This document shows, one piece after another, positions 19,888-32,258 of a stretch of DNA of 64,000 bases. Position numbers and translations under genes: made by a program. Under the pieces are notes generated by a model. It was given only the letters and a program-made list of their open reading frames with translations, was not told the DNA's origin and made no database searches. The stretch covers positions 248,001-312,000 of the forward strand of contig WBMV01008391.1 in the NCBI GenBank assembly GCA_013396655.1, given 5' to 3'. Origin of the DNA: Campylorhamphus procurvoides (lineage: Eukaryota > Chordata > Aves > Passeriformes > Dendrocolaptidae). Every line of letters starts with the position of its first letter. Position 1 is the stretch's first letter.

Positions 19888-22184
19888 AGATTGTTCTATG
19901 GTTGCAACTTTGTCTGAGATATTTAAAGGTTTTCGCAGCAAGTAAGGAGTTTCACATTGCCAGAATTAAAGTAGAAGCATGCTTGGGTCCTCTGTCCCAA
20001 AAATAAGAGTAAAATTAGTTTAATAATCATACATAGCTCCCATATTATGAGTCTGCATTTGCAAAGTTCAGATGCTGAATAGTTTCAGCTTCAAGTAAAA
20101 CGGAAGAAAATATGTAAAATGCATGCTAAACCTAATATAGAATTTTAATGATGCTTTTGCCACACTTTACAGTCTTGAGTGTGGCAATTATTTGGTGTTT
20201 ATCTGCTAAGCAGGAACCTCTGAGTTGTTGATGTACTTCATACAGCAGAAGGGTCAGACACTGGCATTTAACTCAGGTCCTGGGGAGTGGAAAAGAAGGA
20301 TTTGTCTCTTAACCTTAGAAGTATTCTTTCATAAATAATAGCAGAATTACTGGATAATTGGTATGTTAGTGGAGCAACCTATTCTTTATCTTATATGAGT
20401 AGAAATTAGTATATGCTTTATGGACCTCAGCTGTATTTTGCCATATCATTGACATTTATACGAGCTCTGTAATAAAAGAAAGAGAATATATGACCAGATA
20501 TTACAGTGATATTTCCTAAACGTGAAAGCTGGGGCAAACCTCGAGGTACTCTGTTATTTAAGTGGCTGTCTTATGTCTTTGGTAGGTTTCTTATCTTTGC
20601 AGATACCATGAAGCAGTGATGCAGGTTTTCTTAGAAACCTTCCCACCCTCCATCCATGCAAATCCTGGCAACCTAAAAGAAGACAGTGCTGATATTTGAG
20701 TTCAGCAACGAGGTGTCTGCTGTGAATCTGAAAGCTCTCATGGTGGAGCTGTTCTGGTAGGTGCTGCTGCCGTGTAAGGTTTTGTCCATGCAAGGCTCAC
20801 TGCTGCTCCTACTATCAGTGGGGTCATTGGACTCCAAATTAACCCCATCAGCATGGACCCACTAATCATCACATCATTGATATAGGCCCTTTTACTACAG
20901 TGTAGCACTAGTGGTCCAGGTGGCAAATTGTTTGTGCTCAGTAGCAGCTGGCAATGTGGTAGATAGACAGCAGTATGAGCCTCTGAGGATAGTGACTTAC
21001 TGAGCAAAACCAGCTCTTTGTTGCAGCTTTTCTCTGCTTCAGGTATGACTTCCAAATGGCATTTTTCTGGCAAACCAAAGTTGTAAAACCTGTATTTGCA
21101 AGTCATCTCCTTATCAGTCTGATCAAAACAGTTTCTACAGACTTTTTCTTGTCCTAAGAAAAGAGAAGTTTTGAGTTTTGGGATAATTTTTCTTTGGCAG
21201 CTTAGGCTGATATTTAGGGAAGCCTATATATACATACATATATATATGTTCATATATATAAAACATACATGCAACTGCAGCAGTGAAAACTCCACCTTTC
21301 CCTGTCAAATACCGCTCCTCCACTGCAGAGCTGTTTGCAAAGCCCCAGAAGCAGCAATGCTTTAGGAAAATGCAACCTCAGATTTCATCAGGTTGTGTTT
21401 CTTTTTTTGTTTTGTGGGTTTTTTAAAGTAATGCAAATTAATTAAATTTAAAAAAAAAAACAACAAAACAACTTGAAAGACATGACTACAGCATGCAATT
21501 AAAAGCAATTCTGTGCCCTCAGTGAGCTGCCAGCCCTAACTAGCCTGTGCAGGTTTCCCAGGTCAGCCATAGGACATATCCAATGCAGTTAGCTGTCCCT
21601 GATGTGGGCCAGCTATCCTTCCAGCTTCAGGCATGTATATGGGAATCCTGCTGTGCTACAAGTGGGGTCATTTGTTCCACCACATCAGGATGCACAATTA
21701 AACCCAGAAGCTATCTGGTGGGTTGAAGCATGAGTGACAGTATATCTTCTCTTTCAGCACCAGTGTAACACAGACTGTACTTGGTAAGCCCAGGAAAGGC
21801 CAGTCTTCTTTCTGACCCATTGAAATTTCTTGGCTTCTTTTTCACAGTACTGCAGGAAATAATCAGCTCTGTAAGCACAATGTTTTTCCATTTGGCCCTC
21901 TACAGGGTAATTGCACTGTTGTATAATGGACCAGGGAGACAAATTCCTGCTCTCTCGTTGTCAGTGTTAGGTAAAATAAACGCAGTAACATGTAGAGTAA
22001 CTGCAATTTTGTTGTATTACTCACACACACACATCTACAAGAGATAACCCCAAGAGCAAAACAGCCACAGAAGCAGCCCTGCAATGTTACAGGTGTCACT
22101 GGGATGCATAGGCTTTGCAAGAAAAATTTGGGAAGGAGGTGAGCTACAGTCACACAGATAGAATGTGGGGATCAGAGCGATCAT
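19888..22184. other. Convergent intergenic region, STOML3 to C4-like gene
   Basis: Holds both 3' UTRs in a tail-to-tail layout of 2.3 kb. Contains a TA/CATA-rich tract near 21231-21262, an A-rich run near 21451-21470 and a short CA tract near 22020-22032. No canonical AATAAA or ATTAAA for the minus-strand gene was found in the 1 kb beyond its stop codon, so its polyadenylation site is unresolved. Confidence 0.5.
20471..20476 (+). terminator. Candidate poly(A) signal of STOML3
   Basis: AATAAA about 580 bases after the STOML3 stop codon. No closer canonical hexamer noticed. Confidence 0.45.
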
Positions 22185-25100
22185 TTAGAGAAGGCACAGG
22201 CTGTCAGACGTGTTCAGGAAGTCCTGCAGGTGAGCACAGCTTTGCCGACGCAGGGTGCTGCGGCACTCACTGGTGTCTGGAATTTTCTCTACCCAGGCTT
22301 GTGCATCAAGGAAGTACTGCATCCTGAGTGAAAATGGGACAGGCAAAGAAGGTGAGTCATTATTGCTGACAGGGAGCAATGGGAAAGCGTAATCCCTGAG
22401 ATGCTGCATCCCTCCACTGAGGCACATCTGAGATCAGGAGTTATGCTAGCCAAGAAACTTGCCTGAAAGTTAGTTTCACCAGCAGGTTAACTGAGCTTTG
22501 AGTAAAGTTTGGACAGTGTCAGTGCCAAGCTGGGACAAACCTGGTTGTACTTGTGTCTTGGGTGTGTCGGATAAGCTTGGGCTAAAGTTTCTATTAGACT
22601 TTTTCAGAGTGGCACAAAGGACCCCAGTGCACATCAGTGGGACACAGTGAGAGTGAGTTCAATTTCAACAGAATATGCCAAAATGTTTCCGAATCTGTGC
22701 TGAGAAGCCATGTAACTTTGAGCATTTTACAAATAGACTGGAGAAGACTTTGGAGGCAACACCTCCTCCAGGAGATCCCAGTCTTTAGCAGACTTCTGTT
22801 GAACCAGGTCCCTGACTTAGGCACTCTGGTGTCATATAGAGATGGGGATGGGACTTTTTAAGGTTTTAGGAAGTGGCACTCACAATTTGATGGTTTCCCC
22901 CCTGCAAACTTTCAGAGGCACTACCTTTCTCCACTTCTGTGAAGGGAAATGTTTAAGATGTCTTCCTCCCTGAATATTTGATTTTGTCATACTAAATTCC
23001 TGCTCAGATAAATTCATTTTTTTCATTAAAGTGTGACAATGAGAAACGAGAAGAATATACTATTTATATGCATGATATAAGAGAAACTTTGGGAACTGCT
23101 CTTAGTCACGGTCCCACTGTTTTCTTTTGCAAACACAGGAGCTGTTTAAGGCATCTGCAGTAGATGGACCGTGTAGCTTTCCTCAGTTTCCTTTTCTAGC
23201 TGTGAGTTTTTAACCCAATAGAGTCAGGGCCAAATTTGATTCTGAGAAGTCTGGGAACCAGGCTCTGCACAGATACATGAGCTGATATATTTAGGTGGCT
23301 CAGCTGTTCCCCACAACTACCCTTTGCCTATGGGGCAAGAACTCTTTGTATTTTAGTAAATCCAGCAGAAACAGTCTGAGAAATTTGGTCCTGCCTTTGC
23401 TCTCTGGAGGTATTCTTATAAATTAGAGTATCCTGTGGATTAATGGTCCATGATATCAGCCACTGCTGCTCAGAAACGATTACACTTACTTGTTATTGCA
23501 ATCAACTGTTTCCCCATCCTTCCCCATCAGGAGGTATCGTTTGCCAGGGACCATGTTTAACTTGCATATGGAGCGTGTTAGGAACTGTCGGTGGGCACCC
23601 ACTTGGATGCTCTCATCATCAGCTGGGGGACAAGAAGAGAAAATTCCATGAATTTTCCGAGTGAAGTAGAACTGTAGCCCACAGGACACAATCCCTTCAG
23701 ATCATTTGCCCCACTGCTAAGACAAAGTGATATTTCACTTGAAAATTGTAGTTTGACGTGGGGATACATGGTACGGTAGGATACATTTCCCTTAGCATTA
23801 CTTGACAAAAAGCAAGGCACATTTGCCTTGACTGATTGTCTTGGCCTCTGCAGTAGTTATTGAAGGAGCTGTTTTCTATAGACCTTAGGACCTTTCAGAC
23901 CTTATGGAGTTTGTTTAGATCTCAGAAACTGAAAGAAAAGCCAAGGAAAATAGAGAACATGCTGTCTTCTATTTCAGATTTCTCAGGCTCAGAGTGGTCT
24001 TAAAAGCTAGCATACTAAGTTCAAATATCTTGTGGATCAACAATACTTCAGGCAGCACTAAAATCTTCCTCCCCTTAGTACATCTGACTTGAACTTCACT
24101 GATGTAGCCTTTACAATATTTCCTCTAAATCCAATACATAGGACATGTTCCTGATGTTCTCCATGTTAAAATATCATAGAAGCTTCTGGTCTGGATTCTG
24201 GCCCAGAAGATTATTCATTCAGAACTGCATTGCCCACCACAGAAGTGAGCATCCAAGGCAGATAAGAGCTGGAAAGATGCTTGCTCATCAGAACAGCCTC
24301 AGTTGATGAGGATGCTGTGTTGTTTAACTTGAACAAAAGTTTTCCAAATCCATTTGAAAAAAAAAAAAAGCAAATAACAGCAATATTCTAATTGCTTACT
24401 ATCTTTCAAACTATAATTTGAAATGTCCTCCACAACTCTGGTGTCAAAATCAACATTGAATGAGCTTAAATTATGGGGAGTGCATTACAGTCTTCTATCA
24501 GTTAAGGGAAATGTATGCAGCTTCTGCTCTCCAAAGTATCACATTACAAGTATTGCAGATCTAGTATTCAAAATAAAAGCAGAATAAAAACATTAATAAG
24601 ATTTCAGAGAATTTGACATGGATAGCTAATTTAGCTTTAAGCACATCCAAAGCACATGCAGTAATTCTATTATTAATCAAAGTAATCCAAAACCAACACA
24701 TATGCAAAAGTCTCTTTTGCTGACTCACAAGCACAAATAAGTGTTTCTGTCTGTCTTCTGAACCAATGCTTTCTTTCAAGGATTGATACTGGAATAATTA
24801 CAGCATTCCAGATAATGAGATTTTACCCTACTAATTTTCACCTATCCTTAGTGATGGCAACAGAAGCCAAACTCACTCAAAAGAGCCACAGAGAATGCAA
24901 AAAATAACAACTCTAGTTCAATCACAAGCTGATTTGGGTACAACACCTTGCTTTTTCTTTATCAACGTGGCTTTGTGCCTCCTGTCAGCCTATCCCAAGA
25001 TTGCTGAAAGCCTACTAATGCTCAGAAGCTGCATCAGACAGCAGAAACCAAAGGGGATTTAAAAGTATGTGGAAATGGGAGAAGACATCTTTTCCCTTCA

Positions 25101-28100
25101 TATTCACATTCAAAGTTTGTTTCTCTCAGCTACCAAGAAACAAAATTTTTCCACTGCTTGCTTGAAAGTTGTGAGTACAAATGCATTGGGACCCAGAGCT
25201 CTAAATCCTTTAAATCCTGTAGGTATTCTGAAGAGATTAATGAAACTTTCCATCAGGATACCAGAACCTCCCATAGCCAATATTTTGATCATGGAGTACA
25301 TTATCATTGGGAAAGCCTGTGTATGTCAGATGCTCTCTCTGGACTCATAAAGAGTGGACCTGATTTTCTGACAGGAGCTGAACATTGGGAACAAATCACA
25401 AGTTGTGTGCCATAAAGTACTGCATGGCATTGCCAGTCTCCTAATGGAATGAGTTAATTATTCAGTTTCAGACAGGGAAGAATTCAAAACCTTTGAAGTC
25501 GTTTTTTAAAGGCAGTCTCTGGCTGCCAGACTCAAAACTGGCAACTGCATGATACCACAGTGGCTGAAGTCTGAGATGTCATATGAGAACTTCCCCAGAA
25601 ATTACTTTGACGAGTATCACTGTACACTGATGTTCCTGATTAAGTTCACGTGGGGGCAGCTGGGATGGCAAGCCTTCAAAAGGACATTGTCTAAGAGCTG
25701 TGCAAATCTTTACACTGCACTTAAAGAAATAGGAAGGTTTCTTTGTTATCACAGTTATTAAATTGAAATTCTAGAAGCTCTCCTGGCTTCACTGACTTCA
25801 AGCAAGTCATTGTGGACAACTCAGCTGGTTCTGCAAGGGTTGCAATTGCTTAGTTGCCTATTACTCAATTAATAGGCACTTCAAATCTTCATCTAGTATC
25901 AGAACAGGAGTCAGTGGATATGTCTACACTAGATCTATCATCAGTCTTTAAAGTGAATGCAGGAGACCTAATATCCACACAATGTACGTTTTTTGCAGGG
26001 TTTATCTTAAAAGTAGCTCCAGTTTGGAGCCACAGACTCCATGCAGCTGAAGTGTCTCTTCTGGTTTAGTTTCATCTGAAAGTATAAAAGCTCACGTGCT
26101 CTGGGGTTGCACAATGTGAACCAAAAAACTACCCCTGAGCTTAATTGAACAATGAGGCAGCTACACCAAATGAACCTTGCAATAAATCAGTCTTCCTGAG
26201 AGCCTAATGTAGAAGTGTATCTGACCCTACTTGATGCAGCAAAAGAAGGTATCTGCATGGCTCATACTGGCTAAAATTTAATCAACCTAGTTTTCTTACA
26301 GGTGAAGGAAAGGAGTCAAACATTTTGACACTTACTGGCTTTAAGGATTCTGTGGATTTTGGCCTCATAGTAATCAAAAACATTCTTCTTTGTACTGTTG
26401 AGGATCTCCACCTCGTACACTGCAACAGACATCAGACAGAAACATGAAATTGCATCCAAAGACTGAAAAATAGATATGCTTTTACCAAGTGTCTGTGCAG
26501 AGGCCACTGTACCATCTATTCAAAAATCATGGGAGTATGAAAGACAACAAGGTTAGTAATCCTGTATATTTATTATGCTTTTAGAAACTCAGGTATTAAT
26601 CAAGACCTTCTAGATCTGTATTCTTTTTCTGTATTTTTTCAAGGAAGCTCCTCTATGATTAGCTTTTCACTCTTTTTCCTGTCCTACTGTTAGTATCTAA
26701 CTTACCAAAGCTCAACCAGTCTTCCTTCAGTAAGTTTTTCTTCCAATTTTCCAAAGAAGAGGTCAGAAAGGCAAATTAACAAAGCAGAAAATGTTCTTCT
26801 AGTTCTTCAGAAGTTGCTGCTGAGCTATGGTAGCTGAAGCCTACTCTTTATCTACATCCTGTAACATGAGGGATGTAGGGGAAGGTGGTGCTCACACCAT
26901 GTTTTTTCCCAAACCGTGTAACATAATGTTGTCCATCCTTTCTTCCCCCAGCATCCCGCTGCATCTTTCCAAGGCCCTTACTTTCCATTTCACATCCCTG
27001 ATGGCTACAATAGCACATGCCTTCATTTCATCTCCTCAGCCTCTAGGCCACATAGAGAAACCCTACTCAATTCAGGAGAGGTCTGGGCATATAAAACTAC
27101 AAATCTATCCCTATTAAAAAGAGCTATGTTTAGACTAAATTGACAGTTGCCTGTCATGCCTCACCATAATCTGCAGTAGGTTGATAGCAGACAAATCTAA
27201 GGCGTGTGGTTTCTGTTACAGCTTTATTGAAAGTTGATCTTTGTCTTGGGCAGGGACCTGGAGTGAAGAAAATAAGTGATATTTCTGTCTCTGTAGACAT
27301 GGATATGTAGATATAGTTTATACATGCACATTCACACAACAGTATAACAGAGCATAAAATGGGAGAACAACTTTCTTAGAGGTGTGGTAGAGGGATTTTA
27401 CATATGCGTTCACACACACATGTATATTGCATTCAGCTACCAAAATATCAATTTCAATTTGATACCAAACATATTAGAGGATGCATCGTGTCCTGTATTA
27501 TGCATTAGGATAATTGTAATAGTCCTTTCTGGGCCCCATGTTAAAGGCTCCTAGAAGTAACTATCTTCTTTTAGACCAGCCTATGGTTAGTTATTCCTTA
27601 CCTTCTGCACACTGGCAAACATTGGCATGGCACACCTTTGAAAGCATGGCACTGTGCTTGGGAGCACTGTAGAATACACTGCATTTTCTGTCTGTGGAGA
27701 AGAAACAAAACAGCTTGTCTCAGAGGGCTCAGGTGGAAAAGCCTATACAGTAGAATCTACATTTGCAGCCCAGCTTTTTTCCCTGGTCCAGAGAAGTCAG
27801 AGCACATCAGCAGTCCACAAAGACCTATAGCTTAGGTACCTAGAGTAGAAGAGATCACCTTGCCTTTCAGCTGGGCAACATTTTGTGGGGTTTTTTGTTT
27901 AATTTGGTTAAATCTTTTTTGGGCTTTTTATTTTTTTTTTGTTGTACTTTTTAGTCCCACTCCCGCGTTTTTTTTTTTTTGTTCCCTGTGAAAAGCATCC
28001 ATCTTATAAACATCTTCGACCATAGAACTACAGTGAGCACTCCACAATTTCAGAAGAATAAAAGAGGATCACCAGTAATTCATGGTTTAAACCCAGTGTA

Positions 28101-31100
28101 AACTGTCTTGGACCTCTCAGTTTAGGCAAAGTAGAGATTTCACCTAATTTTCAAATATTGTTTGTATAACTCTGGCAAATGGGGATTATTTGCATTTAAT
28201 CTTCTTTGAATGGGAAAGAAGAGTGACTTCCCCAGCAAGCACAGCACATAAATCAAACCTCTAAGGTTGCCTATCTTAGATGCATACAAAGGCAGCATAA
28301 TTGAAAACAAAATGTGAGTGACACATAAGCTTAAAACCACCATGAGAAACAGGAACTTAGGAAACCTGATTTAAAAATCTCTGAGTGTAAAAGTTCTTAT
28401 TTTCCGTCCATTTGCAATACTGAATCCTTCTTTAGAAGATCTCTATTTAGATAATCTGAAGTAATGGGTGTAGAAGACACCATGCAAAACAGGTTATTTT
28501 ATCACTTAACAAAATCACGTGGTTTCATGCATTACATGAAACCTTTCTATAGACAGAAGGCATTTTTTGAGGGTCTCAACTTCAACCAGTTATATATCAC
28601 TTTTCTGTGCCCTTACCAGGATTGTAAAAATCATAAAGGATGGCATTTGCTGGCTGAACCAAGCCCATGGGATTGATTTGCTTTGCCCCAAATGATATAC
28701 AGTCTGGGTCTGGTCCTCTTGTGAGCTGGAGGAAAAAGGAACAATAGTTTTGATGAGAAAACTAATTGTCTCTCCTCAGTCAATTCGTTATTCATTTGTG
28801 CCTGTGCTAGTTGTTGAACACTTGTTTCTGATGGCATAGGTGAGTTAATACTGATATCTATACCATCAACTTGAATATGGCTTTTCCTTCCATAATTTTA
28901 CTGGGAGATTTTGTGCATGAACTAAGACAGATAAAAACAGTTTTGTAAGATGTATGCAGGTCTTCTCTGCCTGCAGCTGTCTGATCTGGACTCACATCAT
29001 TGCTGCTTTGGGGTTTACTTTTTAGCTTTTGCTTAAAGTCACCTTACAGGAGTAATGGGTGTTAAATATGTTCCCCTGTGCCAGTGGCCACCAGTATATA
29101 CACTTTATTCGGTGAACTGCTAAAGTCAGGGACAGATTTTGACATATGTTAAATGAAAAAATCATCTAGGATAGTCATAGCAATAATGGCATTCACATTT
29201 TTTCATTTGTCTATTATCTTATCTTTATAAACAAAAAAAGAAGAAAAATCACTGCCCTGTGTGTGGAGGTGAAGCAATTCAAGTGGGTGTACATGGAGTC
29301 ATTACCCAATATACTGGGAAATATACACAGAAACTGTGAGTGTTGATGTTTACATTTGTTTATCACTATAAGGATTTTGACATACGAGATGTCCACGTGT
29401 AATCTACAGGACCACTGGTTAACATTTTTGTTAATCATGTAGTCATGTAGTCATGGACAAAAAGCATCCCTAGATGAAGGAGAGGCAGACATTTATTTGG
29501 GTCAATGGTCAAATCTCAAATATGGACTACATATCCTGGAACATAAAACGGTGGAAGATAAAGGTGTATGTAAAGGTGAAGATGAAGGTGTGTGTTTCTC
29601 TTCTTTCCACCCTCTGTTCTTTCAACTAAGCCATTCAATAATATATGACAAAAATTACAGAAAGGTAATGGAGCTTGAAAAATATAATCATTACCTTATA
29701 ACCCCCACAATTCTATATGTTATCTGAAATGTCAGGTATTAGAAAATAATTGGGTTTGCTTACCTCACCAAAATAAAGCAAAACCCTTCCTTCCTTGTAC
29801 TCATAGTGCTGAATGTACTGGTCTGAAGCAGTCACCAACTGAAGGAAATCGAAGAAACAAACAAATCAGAACAAAACCCTGGGAGAACAGGAATACCCTT
29901 GCTACCACTCCCTATACGCTGGCTTGTTTTGTTCAACTGTTTGCTTCATTCTGTCATCTTTCTTCCTTCCTAAAGAAGACAGTCCCTTAGAGCATGGAAG
30001 TGGGCAAACGCCCCTCAGCTGAGCAGGCTCCAGAACCCAAAACCTTCACATTTTCAGAGGACTGTGTTTCCCCATCTCCTTGTCACTGTGCCCTGACATC
30101 AACCACCTCTAAAAGATGTACTTGTCTTTCTTCCTGCAAGCACAGGGTGCTCTGTCCTGGCACAGTGTAGGACAACAGTGCCAGTGGGGACAGCAATATA
30201 TGTTAAGGACAGGCACATATTTAAGTGCCCTGCTGAGCCTTGCCCTAATATCTGTTACAAGGGACTAAGAAGGCTGGACTCTGTTCACCACAAGCTTTGC
30301 ATTTGTTGTATATATTCAGCAAATATTTTATCAGAACAAGAATAACGAAAATCTACCTATCAAAAATCTGTTTTCCCTTATTTATTCTATGGACTTTGGA
30401 AAGATTTTGAAAGACAAATTTTTTAAATGGGCTATAAAAGATTGCACAGAAAAGTGTGTTTCTAACCTGTTCAAGATCCTTCATGTCAGGCTCCAAGCCA
30501 CTCAGCAGGGTGAGATCAACCAGGGACATCTTTGGTGCCTTGGAACCTGTGGCCCTTTACAAGGGAGATGGTCAGCAGTGAACATCTGCACTGAACAGCC
30601 AGATTGCTTTGAAGAGTTGGCTCTTCAGCCTTGCTAATCATGAAACAAAACATTCTGCTGCACTTAACTTTCTTAAGTGAATTTGAAAATTAGCTGCCTA
30701 CTTCATTAGGAACCATGAGGCAAAATGAGTCATCTAAACTAGTTAAGTGATGCTCCAAAACCCAGGTGTCTTGCATGAGTTTTTCATATAGGCTTTCTTT
30801 ATAGCTGACAGGTAGAAACAATCACCTACATAGGACATTTCATCCCACTTTAAAAGCACTGTTGAAGACAGGGAGGTAAACAACACTGACAAAGTATGTT
30901 CACTGTTACCTAGAGAGTGGAGATAGTCCATGAAGAATTTGAATAAACTTATTTCCTAAGTCAAATTTTTATCATCTTTGCTGGCAAAGGCAAAAATCCT
31001 CACTGCTATAACTATCCACCATTTATATATAGGACTGACAATCTTTCTGCTTTCACCTTCTCAGAAATCACATAGTTCTGTCATTGCTGGAAAATGAAGT

Positions 31101-32258
31101 TGTTCTGCACTGTGCCTTGACATTAGATATCCTACCTACACTTAGTGGTACTTCAGAAATTTTTATTTTAGCACCCAGCTTTTCCCATAAGGGATGTACC
31201 AGGGAGTAAAGAAGAAGAATGGTGATGTAGTTTCTGCCTTCAATTTTATTCCCATGTCTTAACTACAACAAAGGAAGCTTCATTATTGTTTAAACCTCAG
31301 CCTAACACTCAGCAGTGTGTTGTGGAGCAGTGGGTCTGGTAGTCGATAAAGGTTACATAGCAATTAATGGGGAAAATGATGCTTTGGCCAGTACATAATT
31401 CACTGAATATATGTTTAAAGGGGGGGAGGGGGGTAAAACATGGAAATTACAGTAACTTCAGTCCTCCCCTGCCATTGTTCATGCCACTGTCTTGGTAGAG
31501 GGGACAAAAGCACTGTCTTCAAGTCTTTGCCAAAAGTCAGCGGAAAAACAAAATTCTACTGGGGAGTAAAATCTTCTTCTGCCACCCTGCACCTCTCTAG
31601 AAGGGGGATCCAGAACAGCCATCACTTGGTGCTTCCAAGACCCATGCCAGACTGTTAACAACAGCAAAACCAGGTGTTTTCAGTGTCATTTTGCATGGGA
31701 GGATTGCTTTCTTACTACCTCTGCCCTTGCCAGCTTCTAGATTGTCACAGCAGGATATTCCATCTGCCTCCTCTGCTCTCTCAGATAGTAGTAGACATCT
31801 TTTCAAATTATTTATTTATTTTTGATAAGGCCTGAATGTGATCATGAAGGAAGTAACAACATCTTTCCAGAAAGCAATGAATTTCTGTAAATGTGTTACT
31901 ACTGTATTCCAGTTGTATTTATTTAATAAAAAACTTCTTTCAAATGATTACCCTTGTCAGGCCCTTTAGAGTGTCCTCAGACTCTCATGGGACAGAATCT
32001 GCAGTGGACATTTGAAGTCTGTGCAAATCATGTAAACCTCATACATTGTGTGGAAATATTTTCCGCTGCCATGGGGCAGAGGACACAGCCTCATAGTGTA
32101 TGCAGGCTCACAGAAAATCACCAGGGTGAATGTTGAATTTGTGGATATGAAGAAGGTGACCAAGAAGAATTGCAAACAAATGAAGAGCTGATCTTAAAGA
32201 CCTACCTGACACAGACTTTGTACCGCAGAGATTCTGCTTTACTGGGAGTGATCACATC
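22185..32258 (-). CDS. C4-like gene: gamma-chain exons (human exons 30-41)
   Basis: Exons: rest of 32206-32371, then 30467-30554, 29764-29838, 28617-28725, 27602-27691, 27165-27257, 26336-26419, 23490-23622 and 22185-22323, encoding residues 1250-1536. The first part finishes MG8 ([33 protein letters not shown]). The rest is the C345C/netrin domain with its cysteines ([61 protein letters not shown]). The acceptor of the 30467-30554 exon is set by phase: only gtaaag|GGCC keeps the frame. In C4 the C345C domain takes part in convertase assembly (family knowledge). Confidence 0.93.

Noticed and set aside
20554..21106. Minus-strand open frames containing YINDVMISG, loosely like a reverse-transcriptase YxDD box
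   Set aside because: The flanking conserved blocks of a retroviral polymerase are absent and the second Asp context is wrong. It lies in the 3' intergenic region with no LTR seen.
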